Assembly (NCBI GenBank): GCA_026987225.1
Contig: JALSNB010000094.1
Span: forward strand, 1-15,102
Length of the DNA stretch: 15,102 nucleotides
Origin: Caldisericaceae bacterium
GTDB taxonomy: Bacteria > Caldisericota > Caldisericia > Caldisericales > Caldisericaceae
Direction: 5' to 3'
Shown here: positions 1 to 6,049 of the stretch, in pieces
Layout: every line of letters starts with the position of its first letter
How positions within the stretch are numbered: position 1 is the first letter of the stretch
The notes under the pieces: model-generated
Database searches by the model: none
Told to the model about the DNA's origin: nothing
Seen by the model: the letters and a program-made list of their open reading frames with translations, nothing else
Program-made: the position numbers and the translations under genes

Positions 1-409
1 GTGTTTGCTCAAATTCCGCCTCCGTAATAAGAAAAGGTTTTATCCTAAATCCGCTTATTAGTCTTGCTTCCTCCAATGCCTCCGGGTTGATCGGCGGAAC
101 GCATGCTACTTCAAGCGTATCGTTAATCTTTCTTAACGGTATTATAAAATTCGTTCTGATAAATCGTTCCGGTAAAACCGAAATAACTTCCGGGTCTATT
201 GCATAGTTTTCTATATTTATCGATGGAATATTTGTTTGTGAGGACAGAGCTTCTGCTAAAACGGAAGGCGAGATAATTCCTTTTTGTATGAGTATTTGGC
301 CCAATTTCTCGTGTGTTTTTTTCTGCTCTTCCAAAGCGTCTTTTAATTGTTCTTCCGTAATGAGTCCTTTGCTAATAAGTATGTCGCCTATACGTTCTTC
401 TTTTTGCAT
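1..409 (-). CDS. pilB: Type IV pilus assembly ATPase PilB/GspE, N-terminal MshEN part (cut by window edge)
   Basis: The first 136 codons of a gene running off the left edge; the ATPase domain is outside the window. PilB-type ATPases power pilus extension from the cytoplasmic face of the inner membrane. The translation starts MQKEERIGDILISKG and holds two matching 24-residue motifs of the form (R/K)-(L/I)-G-x2-L-I-x2-G-hydrophobic2-x4-L-x3-L-x2-Q, at residues 6-29 and 35-58, separated by exactly 5 residues. This is the pattern of the MshEN domain, a known c-di-GMP receptor of pilus and type II secretion ATPases. Residues from about 60 on (IPSINIENY..., then VLPERF) continue the usual N-terminal domain. 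The ATG at 407-409 is supported by an in-frame TAA two codons upstream. The Shine-Dalgarno is poor (AAGG almost touching the ATG). A GspE-type secretion ATPase is possible, but nearby pilus genes favour PilB. Confidence 0.85.
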   Translation of the reverse strand, partial: MQKEERIGDILISKGLITEEQLKDALEEQKKTHEKLGQILIQKGIISPSVLAEALSSQTNIPSINIENYAIDPEVISVLPERFIRTNFIIPLRKINDTLEVACVPPINPEALEEARLISGFRIKPFLITEAEFEQT

Positions 410-414
410 ACCTT

Positions 415-442
415 ATTTTAACTGATTTTTATTTTGCGTCAA
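415..442 (-). promoter_or_regulatory. Candidate sigma-70 promoter for pilB, possibly leaderless
   Basis: On the minus strand, TTGACG (437-442) and TAAAAT (415-420) are separated by 16 nt. Transcription would begin at or within the ATG at 407-409, giving a leaderless mRNA, which would agree with the poor ribosome site. An alternative pair is TTGAAA (448-453) with TAAAAA (426-431), also spaced by 16 nt, which would give a leader of about 10 to 15 nt. The sequence alone does not decide between them, and AT-rich DNA makes chance matches likely. Confidence 0.35.
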
Positions 443-481
443 ATATATTTCAATAAAGTTGTAAAAATATCCTAAAAACTA

Positions 482-509
482 TTGAAAATTTTCAAAAATC
501 TGATATAAA
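482..509 (+). promoter_or_regulatory. Extended -10 promoter of the speD-speE-mtaD operon
   Basis: TTGAAA at 482-487, a 16-nt spacer, then TATAAA at 504-509 preceded by TGA, which forms an extended -10 (TGnTATAAA). The predicted start is near 516. The -35 box lies in a perfect 14-bp palindrome TTGAAAATTTTCAA (482-495) that could be an operator or a chance AT-rich symmetry. The same extended -10 form occurs upstream of the small helical-protein gene at 14059-14067. Confidence 0.6.
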
Positions 510-517
510 TCCACCGA

Positions 518-537
518 TAAGGTAATTCATTACCTTA
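518..537 (+). promoter_or_regulatory. Leader hairpin upstream of speD
   Basis: A perfect inverted repeat, TAAGGTAA - loop TTCA - TTACCTTA, has an 8-bp stem. It starts within a few bases of the predicted transcription start and ends 14 nt before the speD Shine-Dalgarno. It would form at the very 5' end of the mRNA, where such stems often protect transcripts or control translation. As DNA it could instead be a repressor operator just downstream of the promoter. The role is inferred; the symmetry is directly visible. Confidence 0.45.
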
Positions 538-551
538 CTAATTCTTTGGAA

Positions 552-558
552 GGGGGTG
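552..558 (+). promoter_or_regulatory. Shine-Dalgarno deciding the speD start
   Basis: GGGGGTG, one mismatch from the consensus GGAGGTG, lies 6 nt before ATG 565. The in-frame GTG at 556 is part of this element and so is unlikely to be the start. The same motif and 6-nt spacing precede yjbQ (4051-4057) and the small helical gene (14035-14041). Confidence 0.7.
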
Positions 559-564
559 GCTGAA

Positions 565-984
565 ATGCGCACTGAAGGTAGACACATTATTATGGACGCT
601 TCTGGTTGCAATCCAGAAACGCTGAACAACCTCGAAGTGTTGAAGCAGATCCTCGTGGATGCTGCAGAAAGAGCTAATGCAACTGTTTTGAACGTTGCAT
701 TTCACCACTTTACTCCTCAGGGAGTTAGTGGGGTGGTGGTAATTTCTGAATCTCACCTCTCTATACACACGTGGCCCGAGTATGGCTATGCGGCTCTTGA
801 TTTTTATACGTGCGGGGATGCCGATCCGAAACTTGCATGTGAGTATGTAGCTGAGAAGCTTGGTGCCACAAGCGTGCAAACGACGGAGATTGTTAGAGGC
901 GAGGAAAACAATGGAAAATACCTCCACAGGTTATTAACCACAAAGGAAAGAGAAGATGAGCAAAAAGTATCTGTACTTTCATGA
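565..984 (+). CDS. speD: S-adenosylmethionine decarboxylase proenzyme, prokaryotic class 1B type
   Basis: Makes decarboxylated SAM, the aminopropyl donor for polyamine synthesis, using a self-generated pyruvoyl group. With the start at ATG 565 (139 aa), key residues fall at the numbering known for Thermotoga SpeD: the Glu62-Ser63 self-cleavage site in ISESHL, His68 in SIHTWPEYGYAA for processing, and Cys83 in YTCGD as proton donor. The FHHFTPQGVSG segment is also typical. That agreement and the Shine-Dalgarno at 552-558 favour ATG 565 over GTG 556. It is the first gene of the polyamine operon and overlaps speE by 29 nt, so its last residues (after about YLHRLL) are a short, non-conserved tail created by the overlap. 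Cytosolic. The assignment is secure. Confidence 0.97.
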   Translation: MRTEGRHIIMDASGCNPETLNNLEVLKQILVDAAERANATVLNVAFHHFTPQGVSGVVVISESHLSIHTWPEYGYAALDFYTCGDADPKLACEYVAEKLGATSVQTTEIVRGEENNGKYLHRLLTTKEREDEQKVSVLS

Positions 985-1891
985 TGTTTTTGCCGACGGT
1001 GAAGAACATCTGCACGGTATAGAGAGTATATTAGCAGAAGCGAAAACTCCCTATCAATTTATGCAGATTGTGGAGAGCACCTTTTTCGGAAAGATGCTCA
1101 TTATTGATGGGGACGTGCAGTCGTCCGTAAAGGATGAATATATCTACCATGAAGCGCTGGTTCATCCTGCTATGCTTTTGCATCCTAATCCTAAAAACGT
1201 GTTTATTTTTGGTGGCGGTGAAGGCGCCACTTTGAGAGAGGTGTTAAAGCACGGCAGTGTCGAAAAAGCCATCATGATAGATATAGATGAGAAAGAAATC
1301 GAACTGAACAAAAAATTTCTTTCGGAATGGCACAAAGGGGCATTTGAAAATCCAAAGGTAACATTACTCAATACGGATGCTCGTAAGTTTATGGAAAAGG
1401 GAGTATCATCTTCTTCGTGTGATGTAATAATAAGCGATCTTACGGAACCGTTTGAAGCAGGCCCGTCGTATAAATTGTTCACAAAAGAGTTTTTTGAATT
1501 ACTCTACGATCGACTGAGAGACGATGGAATTTTTGTGCTTCAGGCATCTATGCTGAGGAATGTAACCTACAGAATGCACCGTGCAATAAGAAATACTTTA
1601 TCTCGAGTATTTCCTGTTGTTCGAAGTTATTATGCCTATGTGCCAAGTTTTGATACGACATGGAGTTTTGTTATTTCTTCCAAACAGTTCGACCCGAAAT
1701 CTTTATCGGTTGAACATGTTAACGAGCTTATTAAAAACAGAATTAACGGAGAATTAAAGTTTTACGATGGTGAATCGCATCAAAGAATGTTTTCGCTGCC
1801 AAAAGATATTAGGCGTATTTTAAATGAAAACACGGAGGAAATAATAGAGGACAACCATCCGCTTGTACTTAAAAGAAAAGAAAACGTATGA
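956..1891 (+). CDS. speE: Polyamine aminopropyltransferase, ACL5/thermospermine-synthase-like
   Basis: Transfers the aminopropyl group of decarboxylated SAM to an amine acceptor, releasing MTA. 311 aa. The N-terminal part includes DVQSSVKDEYIYHEALVHPAM (about 53-73), typical of spermidine synthase family proteins. The cofactor loop is GGGEGATLRE (86-95), with Glu where classical SpeE often has Asp. The catalytic Asp161 is in SDLTEP. The next segment, GPSYKLFTKEFF (169-180), then YVPSFDTTW (228-236) and FYDGE near residue 270, resemble plant ACL5 and the Thermus aminopropyltransferase more than spermidine synthase. The product could be thermospermine, N1-aminopropylagmatine or a longer polyamine; spermidine is not excluded. 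ATG 956 lies within speD behind AAAGGAAAG, and the stop overlaps mtaD by 4 nt. No decarboxylase for the amine acceptor is in view. Confidence 0.9.
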   Translation: MSKKYLYFHDVFADGEEHLHGIESILAEAKTPYQFMQIVESTFFGKMLIIDGDVQSSVKDEYIYHEALVHPAMLLHPNPKNVFIFGGGEGATLREVLKHGSVEKAIMIDIDEKEIELNKKFLSEWHKGAFENPKVTLLNTDARKFMEKGVSSSSCDVIISDLTEPFEAGPSYKLFTKEFFELLYDRLRDDGIFVLQASMLRNVTYRMHRAIRNTLSRVFPVVRSYYAYVPSFDTTWSFVISSKQFDPKSLSVEHVNELIKNRINGELKFYDGESHQRMFSLPKDIRRILNENTEEIIEDNHPLVLKRKENV

Positions 1892-3168
1892 TTCTTATAA
1901 AAAACGGAACACTTCTTGCGTTAACTGATGAGGGTGTAATTGATACGGGAGACGTTGTAATAGACGGATCCCGTATTTTTTATGTCGGAAAAGAAAAAAA
2001 ATACGATTTTGTTTTTGATACTGTAATTGACGCTAAAGATTTTTTTGTAATGCCCGGATTTGTGAATACGCATACGCACCTTGCCATGGTACTTATGCGA
2101 GGAATTGCTGATGATGTGGCACTTAAGCAGTGGTTGCAGAATGTGATATTTCCCATAGAATCGAAATTAACGGCAGATGATGTGTATTTTGGCAGTTTGC
2201 TTGGATTGATGGAGTCTTTAAAAACAGGTGTTACTACTGTTGCGGATTTTTATTTTCACATGGATGCTGTTGCTAAAGCGGTGAAAGAAACGGGTATACG
2301 TGCAAGCCTCGGGTTTGGCCTTGCTTCTAAATTTGACATGGATACGATAAAATTAAAGCTTGCCGAAAAATTTGTGTCAAAATACAATAACAGTGAAAAC
2401 GGGCGAATTTTAGCAAGCTTTGCTCCTCACGCTCCTTATACGTGCACGTTAAGATTTCTAAAATCGATTAGCAAAGTGGCAAAGGAAATGGGTGTTGTTG
2501 TTCATACGCATTTGCATGAAACGGAGAAAGAAGTTTCCGACTTTAAAAAAATCTACGGAAAAAGCCCCATTCAGAAACTCTATGAAGAAGGATTTTTTAA
2601 TGCAAAGGTTAATGCCGCTCATTGCGTTTTTTTAGATGAAAACGATTATAAAATTTTGAAAGAGAACAGAGTGGGAATCGCATTGAATCCACAAAGTAAT
2701 TTGAAATTAGGTTCTGGTATTCCCGATATACCGAAGATGCTTTCTAATAAATTGTTGCTTGGCATAGGAACTGACGGTGCGGCTTCAAACAATAATCTTG
2801 CCCTGCTCGAAGATATGAGGCTTGTTTCTTTTTTGGCAAAAGGCTTGTCTAATAATCCGGAACTTTTAAATGCAAAAGAATTGTTGCGTATGGCAACATT
2901 TCAAGGTGCTGAAAATATCGGTTTCAGCGATGTAGGACTTTTGAAAAAAGGATTTCGTGCCGATATAATTTTAGTAAAGAAGGATAATATAAACCTTTTG
3001 CCCAATACAAATCCGTATTCGCTTATTGCATATTCCATGTATCCTTCTGATGTTGATACGGTTATTATAGATGGCAAAATCGTTATGCAGAACAGGAAAA
3101 TTCTTACCGTTAACGAAGAAGCCGTAAAAAAGGAAATTCACAAATATATAAAAAAAATTCACAATTGA
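1888..3168 (+). CDS. mtaD: 5'-methylthioadenosine/S-adenosylhomocysteine deaminase
   Basis: An amidohydrolase that deaminates MTA (and usually SAH) to the inosine forms. 426 aa, the normal family length. Metal and catalytic residues align with Thermotoga TM0936: His62 and His64 in NTHTHLAM, His181 in PHAPYTC, His208 and Glu211 in THLHETEKE, His245 in AAHCVFL, and Asp296 in GTDGAASNN. The ADDVALKQWLQ segment after the first metal motif and the NPQSNLKLGSGI segment are also diagnostic. It starts inside the speE stop (ATGA overlap), so it is translationally coupled to the enzyme that makes MTA. Its likely job is removal and salvage of this inhibitory product. An 8-oxoguanine or other amidohydrolase role is less likely given the operon. 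Its stop lies 7 bp from the converging pilin gene. Confidence 0.93.
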   Translation: MILIKNGTLLALTDEGVIDTGDVVIDGSRIFYVGKEKKYDFVFDTVIDAKDFFVMPGFVNTHTHLAMVLMRGIADDVALKQWLQNVIFPIESKLTADDVYFGSLLGLMESLKTGVTTVADFYFHMDAVAKAVKETGIRASLGFGLASKFDMDTIKLKLAEKFVSKYNNSENGRILASFAPHAPYTCTLRFLKSISKVAKEMGVVVHTHLHETEKEVSDFKKIYGKSPIQKLYEEGFFNAKVNAAHCVFLDENDYKILKENRVGIALNPQSNLKLGSGIPDIPKMLSNKLLLGIGTDGAASNNNLALLEDMRLVSFLAKGLSNNPELLNAKELLRMATFQGAENIGFSDVGLLKKGFRADIILVKKDNINLLPNTNPYSLIAYSMYPSDVDTVIIDGKIVMQNRKILTVNEEAVKKEIHKYIKKIHN

Positions 3169-3208
3169 AATTAAATTACCACTTATTCGGATCTTCTCCC
3201 GGTGGTAA
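3150..3208 (-). terminator. Weak candidate terminator of the pilus operon
   Basis: On the minus strand a 7-bp stem (CTTACCAC / GTGGTAA, at 3202-3208 and 3176-3182, loop 19 nt) contains the second pilin's stop codon. A short 4-bp stem (3158-3169) follows, then a run of eight U (3150-3157). None of these alone is a canonical intrinsic terminator. Together they are the best candidate for the end of the pilus transcript. I see no clear terminator for mtaD on the plus strand, so the converging transcripts may overlap. Confidence 0.3.
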
Positions 3209-3652
3209 GTCATTGCAATCTACGTAGCAAGGTTTTACCCTTGCACTTTTTAGGAAAGAGCCCCCGCTATCCGTTTCAACGACCCAGTAGGCTCTATGCA
3301 TATCTCCGTTGCACGGATTATAACTTGATACATCCGATTCGGATGCGAAAAAATATTGAACATTTTTGCAATAAGGGTTTACAGGGATTATTTCAAACAG
3401 AGGGGTTGGATTGGCGTATACACCGCTTGGGTCGTAATTAACCAAATTTCCGTTTTGATTTACAGGCAGATGGTGCATCTTTGCGTATGATATTGCGATT
3501 GCACTGCGCACGGCACCGAGATTTGCCTTACATGCAGCTGCTTTTGCCTCCCTTTCGATATTTTCGAATTTGGGCAGTGCGAATAACGAAAGTATGGCAA
3601 GAATAGCAATTACAATGGATAACTCAATGAGAGTAAATCCATTGCGTTTCAC
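3176..3652 (-). CDS. Type IV prepilin with Cys-containing C-terminal domain (probable minor pilin)
   Basis: 158 aa. Short basic leader MKRNG followed by the class III signal cleavage site G^FTLIEL with Glu at mature position 5, then a hydrophobic helix (about residues 8-26, AILAILSLFALP). It is processed by prepilin peptidase and assembled in the pilus. The globular part has five Cys (41, 95, 114, 142, 146). The last pair, in KPCYVDC, could form a disulfide loop like that of other pilins, if exported and oxidised. The major pilin at 7710-8177 has no Cys. The start is GTG, overlapping the yjbQ stop by 4 nt (GTGA), with a good GAGGTG Shine-Dalgarno 8 nt upstream at 3661-3666. It is the last gene of the pilus operon. 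Minor pilin versus pseudopilin cannot be resolved here. Confidence 0.9.
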   Translation of the reverse strand: MKRNGFTLIELSIVIAILAILSLFALPKFENIEREAKAAACKANLGAVRSAIAISYAKMHHLPVNQNGNLVNYDPSGVYANPTPLFEIIPVNPYCKNVQYFFASESDVSSYNPCNGDMHRAYWVVETDSGGSFLKSARVKPCYVDCNDLPPGEDPNKW

Positions 3653-4044
3653 CTACTAATCACCTCAACAAAAACTCTCCTTGTTCGCGGGCCGTCGAAT
3701 TCGCAGAAGAAAATTCCTTGCCACGTGCCGAGCACTAAATCACCATTATGCACCAATACGGTTCTATCCGAACCCATTGTAGCTGCTTTTATGTGGGCCG
3801 CCGCATTTCCTTCCAGATGTGTGTACCTATTATTCCACGGAACTATTTTGTTTAAAGTGGCAAGAATATCGTGCCTTACCGACGGATCTGCGTTTTCGTT
3901 TATTGTAATTGCAGCGGTTGTATGCGGAACATAGACAACACATAATCCTTCTTTTACTCCGCTCTTTTTTACAAATGAACGCACTTTTTCCGTTATATCT
4001 ATCATTTCGTCGTGAGAAGTTGTATATATTTCAATTGTCCACAT
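3649..4044 (-). CDS. yjbQ: YjbQ family protein (UPF0047)
   Basis: 131 aa, close to the usual family length. All family hallmarks are visible: HTTAAITINENADPSV (41-56), HLEGNAAAH (77-84 region, with conserved His and Glu), and LGTWQGIFFCEFDGPRTR (about 105-122). The family is a compact, widespread, metal-associated fold. Some members have weak thiamine phosphate synthase activity in vitro, but the true function is not settled. ATG 4044 is preferred because GGAGGTG lies 6 nt upstream (4051-4057). An earlier in-frame GTG at 4051-4053 is part of that Shine-Dalgarno. It overlaps the diguanylate cyclase by 14 nt and the second pilin by 4 nt, so it is firmly embedded in the pilus operon. No link between YjbQ and pili is known to me. 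Confidence 0.92.
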   Translation of the reverse strand: MWTIEIYTTSHDEMIDITEKVRSFVKKSGVKEGLCVVYVPHTTAAITINENADPSVRHDILATLNKIVPWNNRYTHLEGNAAAHIKAATMGSDRTVLVHNGDLVLGTWQGIFFCEFDGPRTRRVFVEVISR

Positions 4045-5443
4045 TACTCTCACCTCCGTTAAATATTACTACTTTGTTTCTACCGCTATTTTTAGCTTTA
4101 TACACTGCGATATCAACCGATTTTATAATTTTTTCCGCACTGTTTCCGTCTGATGGACACTCAGCAACTCCTCCGGAAATTGTGAGTTTTCCGTTTGGTT
4201 GTTTTTCTTCACCCGGGAATTTTTCTTTTTCTATGATCCTTCTTATTCTTTCCGCATAAATATATGTCCCTCTTTTATCTGTTTCCGGTAAGATTACTAT
4301 AAATTCTTCGCCGCCAAAGCGTGCCGGAAAGTCTAAATTTCTACTGTTTTTTATGATAATTTGCCCTACTTTTCTCAAAGCAATATTTCCGACATCGTGT
4401 CCGTTATGGTCGTTGTATTCTTTAAAGAAATCGATATCAAACATGGCAAGAGAGAGCGTTTTTTGGTATCTTAGCGCTCTTCTGATTTCCTTGTCCAATT
4501 CTTTTCTGAAAGCCCTGTAATTATAGAGTCCGGTAAGTTCGTCTTTTTCTGCAAGAGATTTCATCTGTTCGTATAGAAGTGCATTATATATTGCAAGAGA
4601 TGCTGCACTTGCAACAGCCTCGAGCACTTTTTTATCTTCATCGCTAAAGCGATTTTTTATATTGCTTTCTATGTCCAAAACTCCAAGCAATTTGCCTTTA
4701 GCTTTTAAAGGAATTGCAATTTCAGATTTTGTGTCGCTACTTCCGTTTATGTATCTATTGTCTTTTTCAACATCGTTTGATATAACTGTCTCTTCTTTTT
4801 TTGCTGACGTACCCGTGATACCCTCTCCTTTTTCTATATTTACTTTTAAGTTTTTGATTTTTTCTTTTGAATACCCTGACGAGGCACGTTTTATTTTCAG
4901 GTACCTTCCGTCTTTGGTAATCAGCAGAACGGCTACCTTATCAAACGAAAACGTCTTTTTAATGTGTTTAACAATGATGTCTAAAACTTCTTCTAATTCT
5001 ATTGTTTTGCTAAGTTCCTGACTTATTTCGTATAGAAATTCAAGTTTGTTTAATTTTTCTTTAACTTGTTCATTGAGTTCAGTATGTAATATAGATATGC
5101 TTAAGATGGATGCCAATACTTCGGCATTTTTAATATCCGTGTTGTTAAAAGAATTTCCGTTGCGCCTTGTAAATTTTATCATTCCGATTATCTTATCTGC
5201 CGATTTAATCGGTGTAACAATTTCGGAACCGTTTGGAAAATTATTTACTATTGCGTTATTTTCATGCAAAACCTTGTCGAAGTAAGATAAATCCTTCTCA
5301 GTTTTTCGGAACAAATAAATTTCTCCGTTTTCCAGTCCGAATGCCTCATTTGCAACTTTTATCGCGTAATTGAATAATTTTTTTAGATCTTTCCCTTCGC
5401 TAATTTTCAGTGAAACTTCTGTTATGGACAAGAGCTCTTTCAT
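4031..5443 (-). CDS. Diguanylate cyclase with two GAF-like domains (GAF-GAF-GGDEF)
   Basis: 470 aa, no signal peptide or membrane segment. Residues about 10-120 form a divergent GAF-like domain and about 140-290 a clearer GAF domain (KGEGITGTSAKKEETVISND, then EIAIPLKAKGKLLGVLDIES). A short helical linker leads to the GGDEF domain (about 297-465), which starts KDELTGLYNYRAF. Active-site features are intact: metal-binding DIDFFKEYND from Asp336, GHDVGN, and signature GGEEF at 377-381. The product-inhibition I-site RNLD (368-371) lies the canonical 5 residues upstream. It should make c-di-GMP from 2 GTP, gated by whatever the GAF domains sense, and be feedback-inhibited. It begins 3 nt after the pilO stop, so it is co-transcribed with pilus genes. 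The partner receptor could be the MshEN domain of the PilB at 1-409. Confidence 0.94.
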   Translation of the reverse strand: MKELLSITEVSLKISEGKDLKKLFNYAIKVANEAFGLENGEIYLFRKTEKDLSYFDKVLHENNAIVNNFPNGSEIVTPIKSADKIIGMIKFTRRNGNSFNNTDIKNAEVLASILSISILHTELNEQVKEKLNKLEFLYEISQELSKTIELEEVLDIIVKHIKKTFSFDKVAVLLITKDGRYLKIKRASSGYSKEKIKNLKVNIEKGEGITGTSAKKEETVISNDVEKDNRYINGSSDTKSEIAIPLKAKGKLLGVLDIESNIKNRFSDEDKKVLEAVASAASLAIYNALLYEQMKSLAEKDELTGLYNYRAFRKELDKEIRRALRYQKTLSLAMFDIDFFKEYNDHNGHDVGNIALRKVGQIIIKNSRNLDFPARFGGEEFIVILPETDKRGTYIYAERIRRIIEKEKFPGEEKQPNGKLTISGGVAECPSDGNSAEKIIKSVDIAVYKAKNSGRNKVVIFNGGESNVDN

Positions 5444-5446
5444 ATG

Positions 5447-6049
5447 TTAATCACCACTCTTGTAACTCCACTTCCCTTTGCTGTTTGTTTGCACGTATAT
5501 TGTTATCGCAACCGATAAATTTGTAGCATTACTTCTGCTTCCACCCGAACCGATTGATTGAAATTCTCCTACCGAAAGATTGTTGAATTTTAAAGAATAT
5601 CCTTTCTTTTCAAGGTAAGACATAAAATGCACGATATCATCGTAGTTTTTTCCCGATATGCTGATATTTACAGGTAAGAGCTGTATGGGAGGTGTGGTAT
5701 TTGCCATATTTTTTAACCCGCCGAAAGAAATACTGTTTATATGGAGATTGTATACACCTGCAATATTGCTTAATTCTTTTAGGAAATCCATTAGACTTTG
5801 ATCCGTAAAAAATGCTGCTCGAGCTTGCTTTATTTTATTTTCTTTTTCTGTTTTTTGCTTCTCGAGATCATTTGCTACTTGCGCAATAGCCGTTTTTTCC
5901 TGAAGAATCTTTGTTTCGGAATGCAGAACTTCTGATTTTTTTCCGATAAGGTATCCTTTGTATGCAAACAAGCCCGCAACAGATGCAATCTCTAATATGG
6001 AAATTGTAAAAAATACGGCTAATTTGTTAACCTTCTTATTTTTTTTCAT
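5447..6049 (-). CDS. pilO: Type IV pilus inner-membrane alignment protein PilO
   Basis: 200 aa. Short cytoplasmic basic tail (MKKNKKVNK), one membrane helix (about residues 10-31), a Lys/Glu/Gln-rich coiled coil (about 38-76), and a small ferredoxin-like C-terminal domain (about 80-192). The segment LPVNISISGKNYDDIVHFMSYLE is typical of PilO. It pairs with PilN to link the cytoplasmic PilM/ATPase stage to the pilus base. It overlaps the upstream PilM/PilN gene by 14 nt, with its Shine-Dalgarno (AAAGGAG) inside that gene. No PilP or PilQ follows; instead a diguanylate cyclase begins 3 nt later. Sequence identity in this family is low, so the call rests on architecture and position. Confidence 0.88.
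   Translation of the reverse strand: MKKNKKVNKLAVFFTISILEIASVAGLFAYKGYLIGKKSEVLHSETKILQEKTAIAQVANDLEKQKTEKENKIKQARAAFFTDQSLMDFLKELSNIAGVYNLHINSISFGGLKNMANTTPPIQLLPVNISISGKNYDDIVHFMSYLEKKGYSLKFNNLSVGEFQSIGSGGSRSNATNLSVAITIYVQTNSKGKWSYKSGD

Noticed and set aside
410..555. Polyamine or SAM riboswitch upstream of speD
   Set aside because: The leader after the predicted start is under 50 nt with only one simple hairpin; there is no SAM riboswitch core and no room for an aptamer.
556..564. GTG at 556 as speD start
   Set aside because: This GTG is part of the Shine-Dalgarno for ATG 565, and ATG 565 gives the family numbering Ser63/His68/Cys83.
538..927. Minus-strand open frame opposite speD
   Set aside because: speD on the plus strand has every catalytic residue in place; the antisense frame has no recognisable domain.
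3134..3169. Short direct repeat of AAATTCACAA at the end of mtaD
   Set aside because: Two copies of 10 bases in AT-rich Lys/Ile codons are easily explained by coding composition.
4045..4053. GTG at 4051-4053 as yjbQ start
   Set aside because: It is part of the GGAGGTG element that sits 6 nt before ATG 4044.
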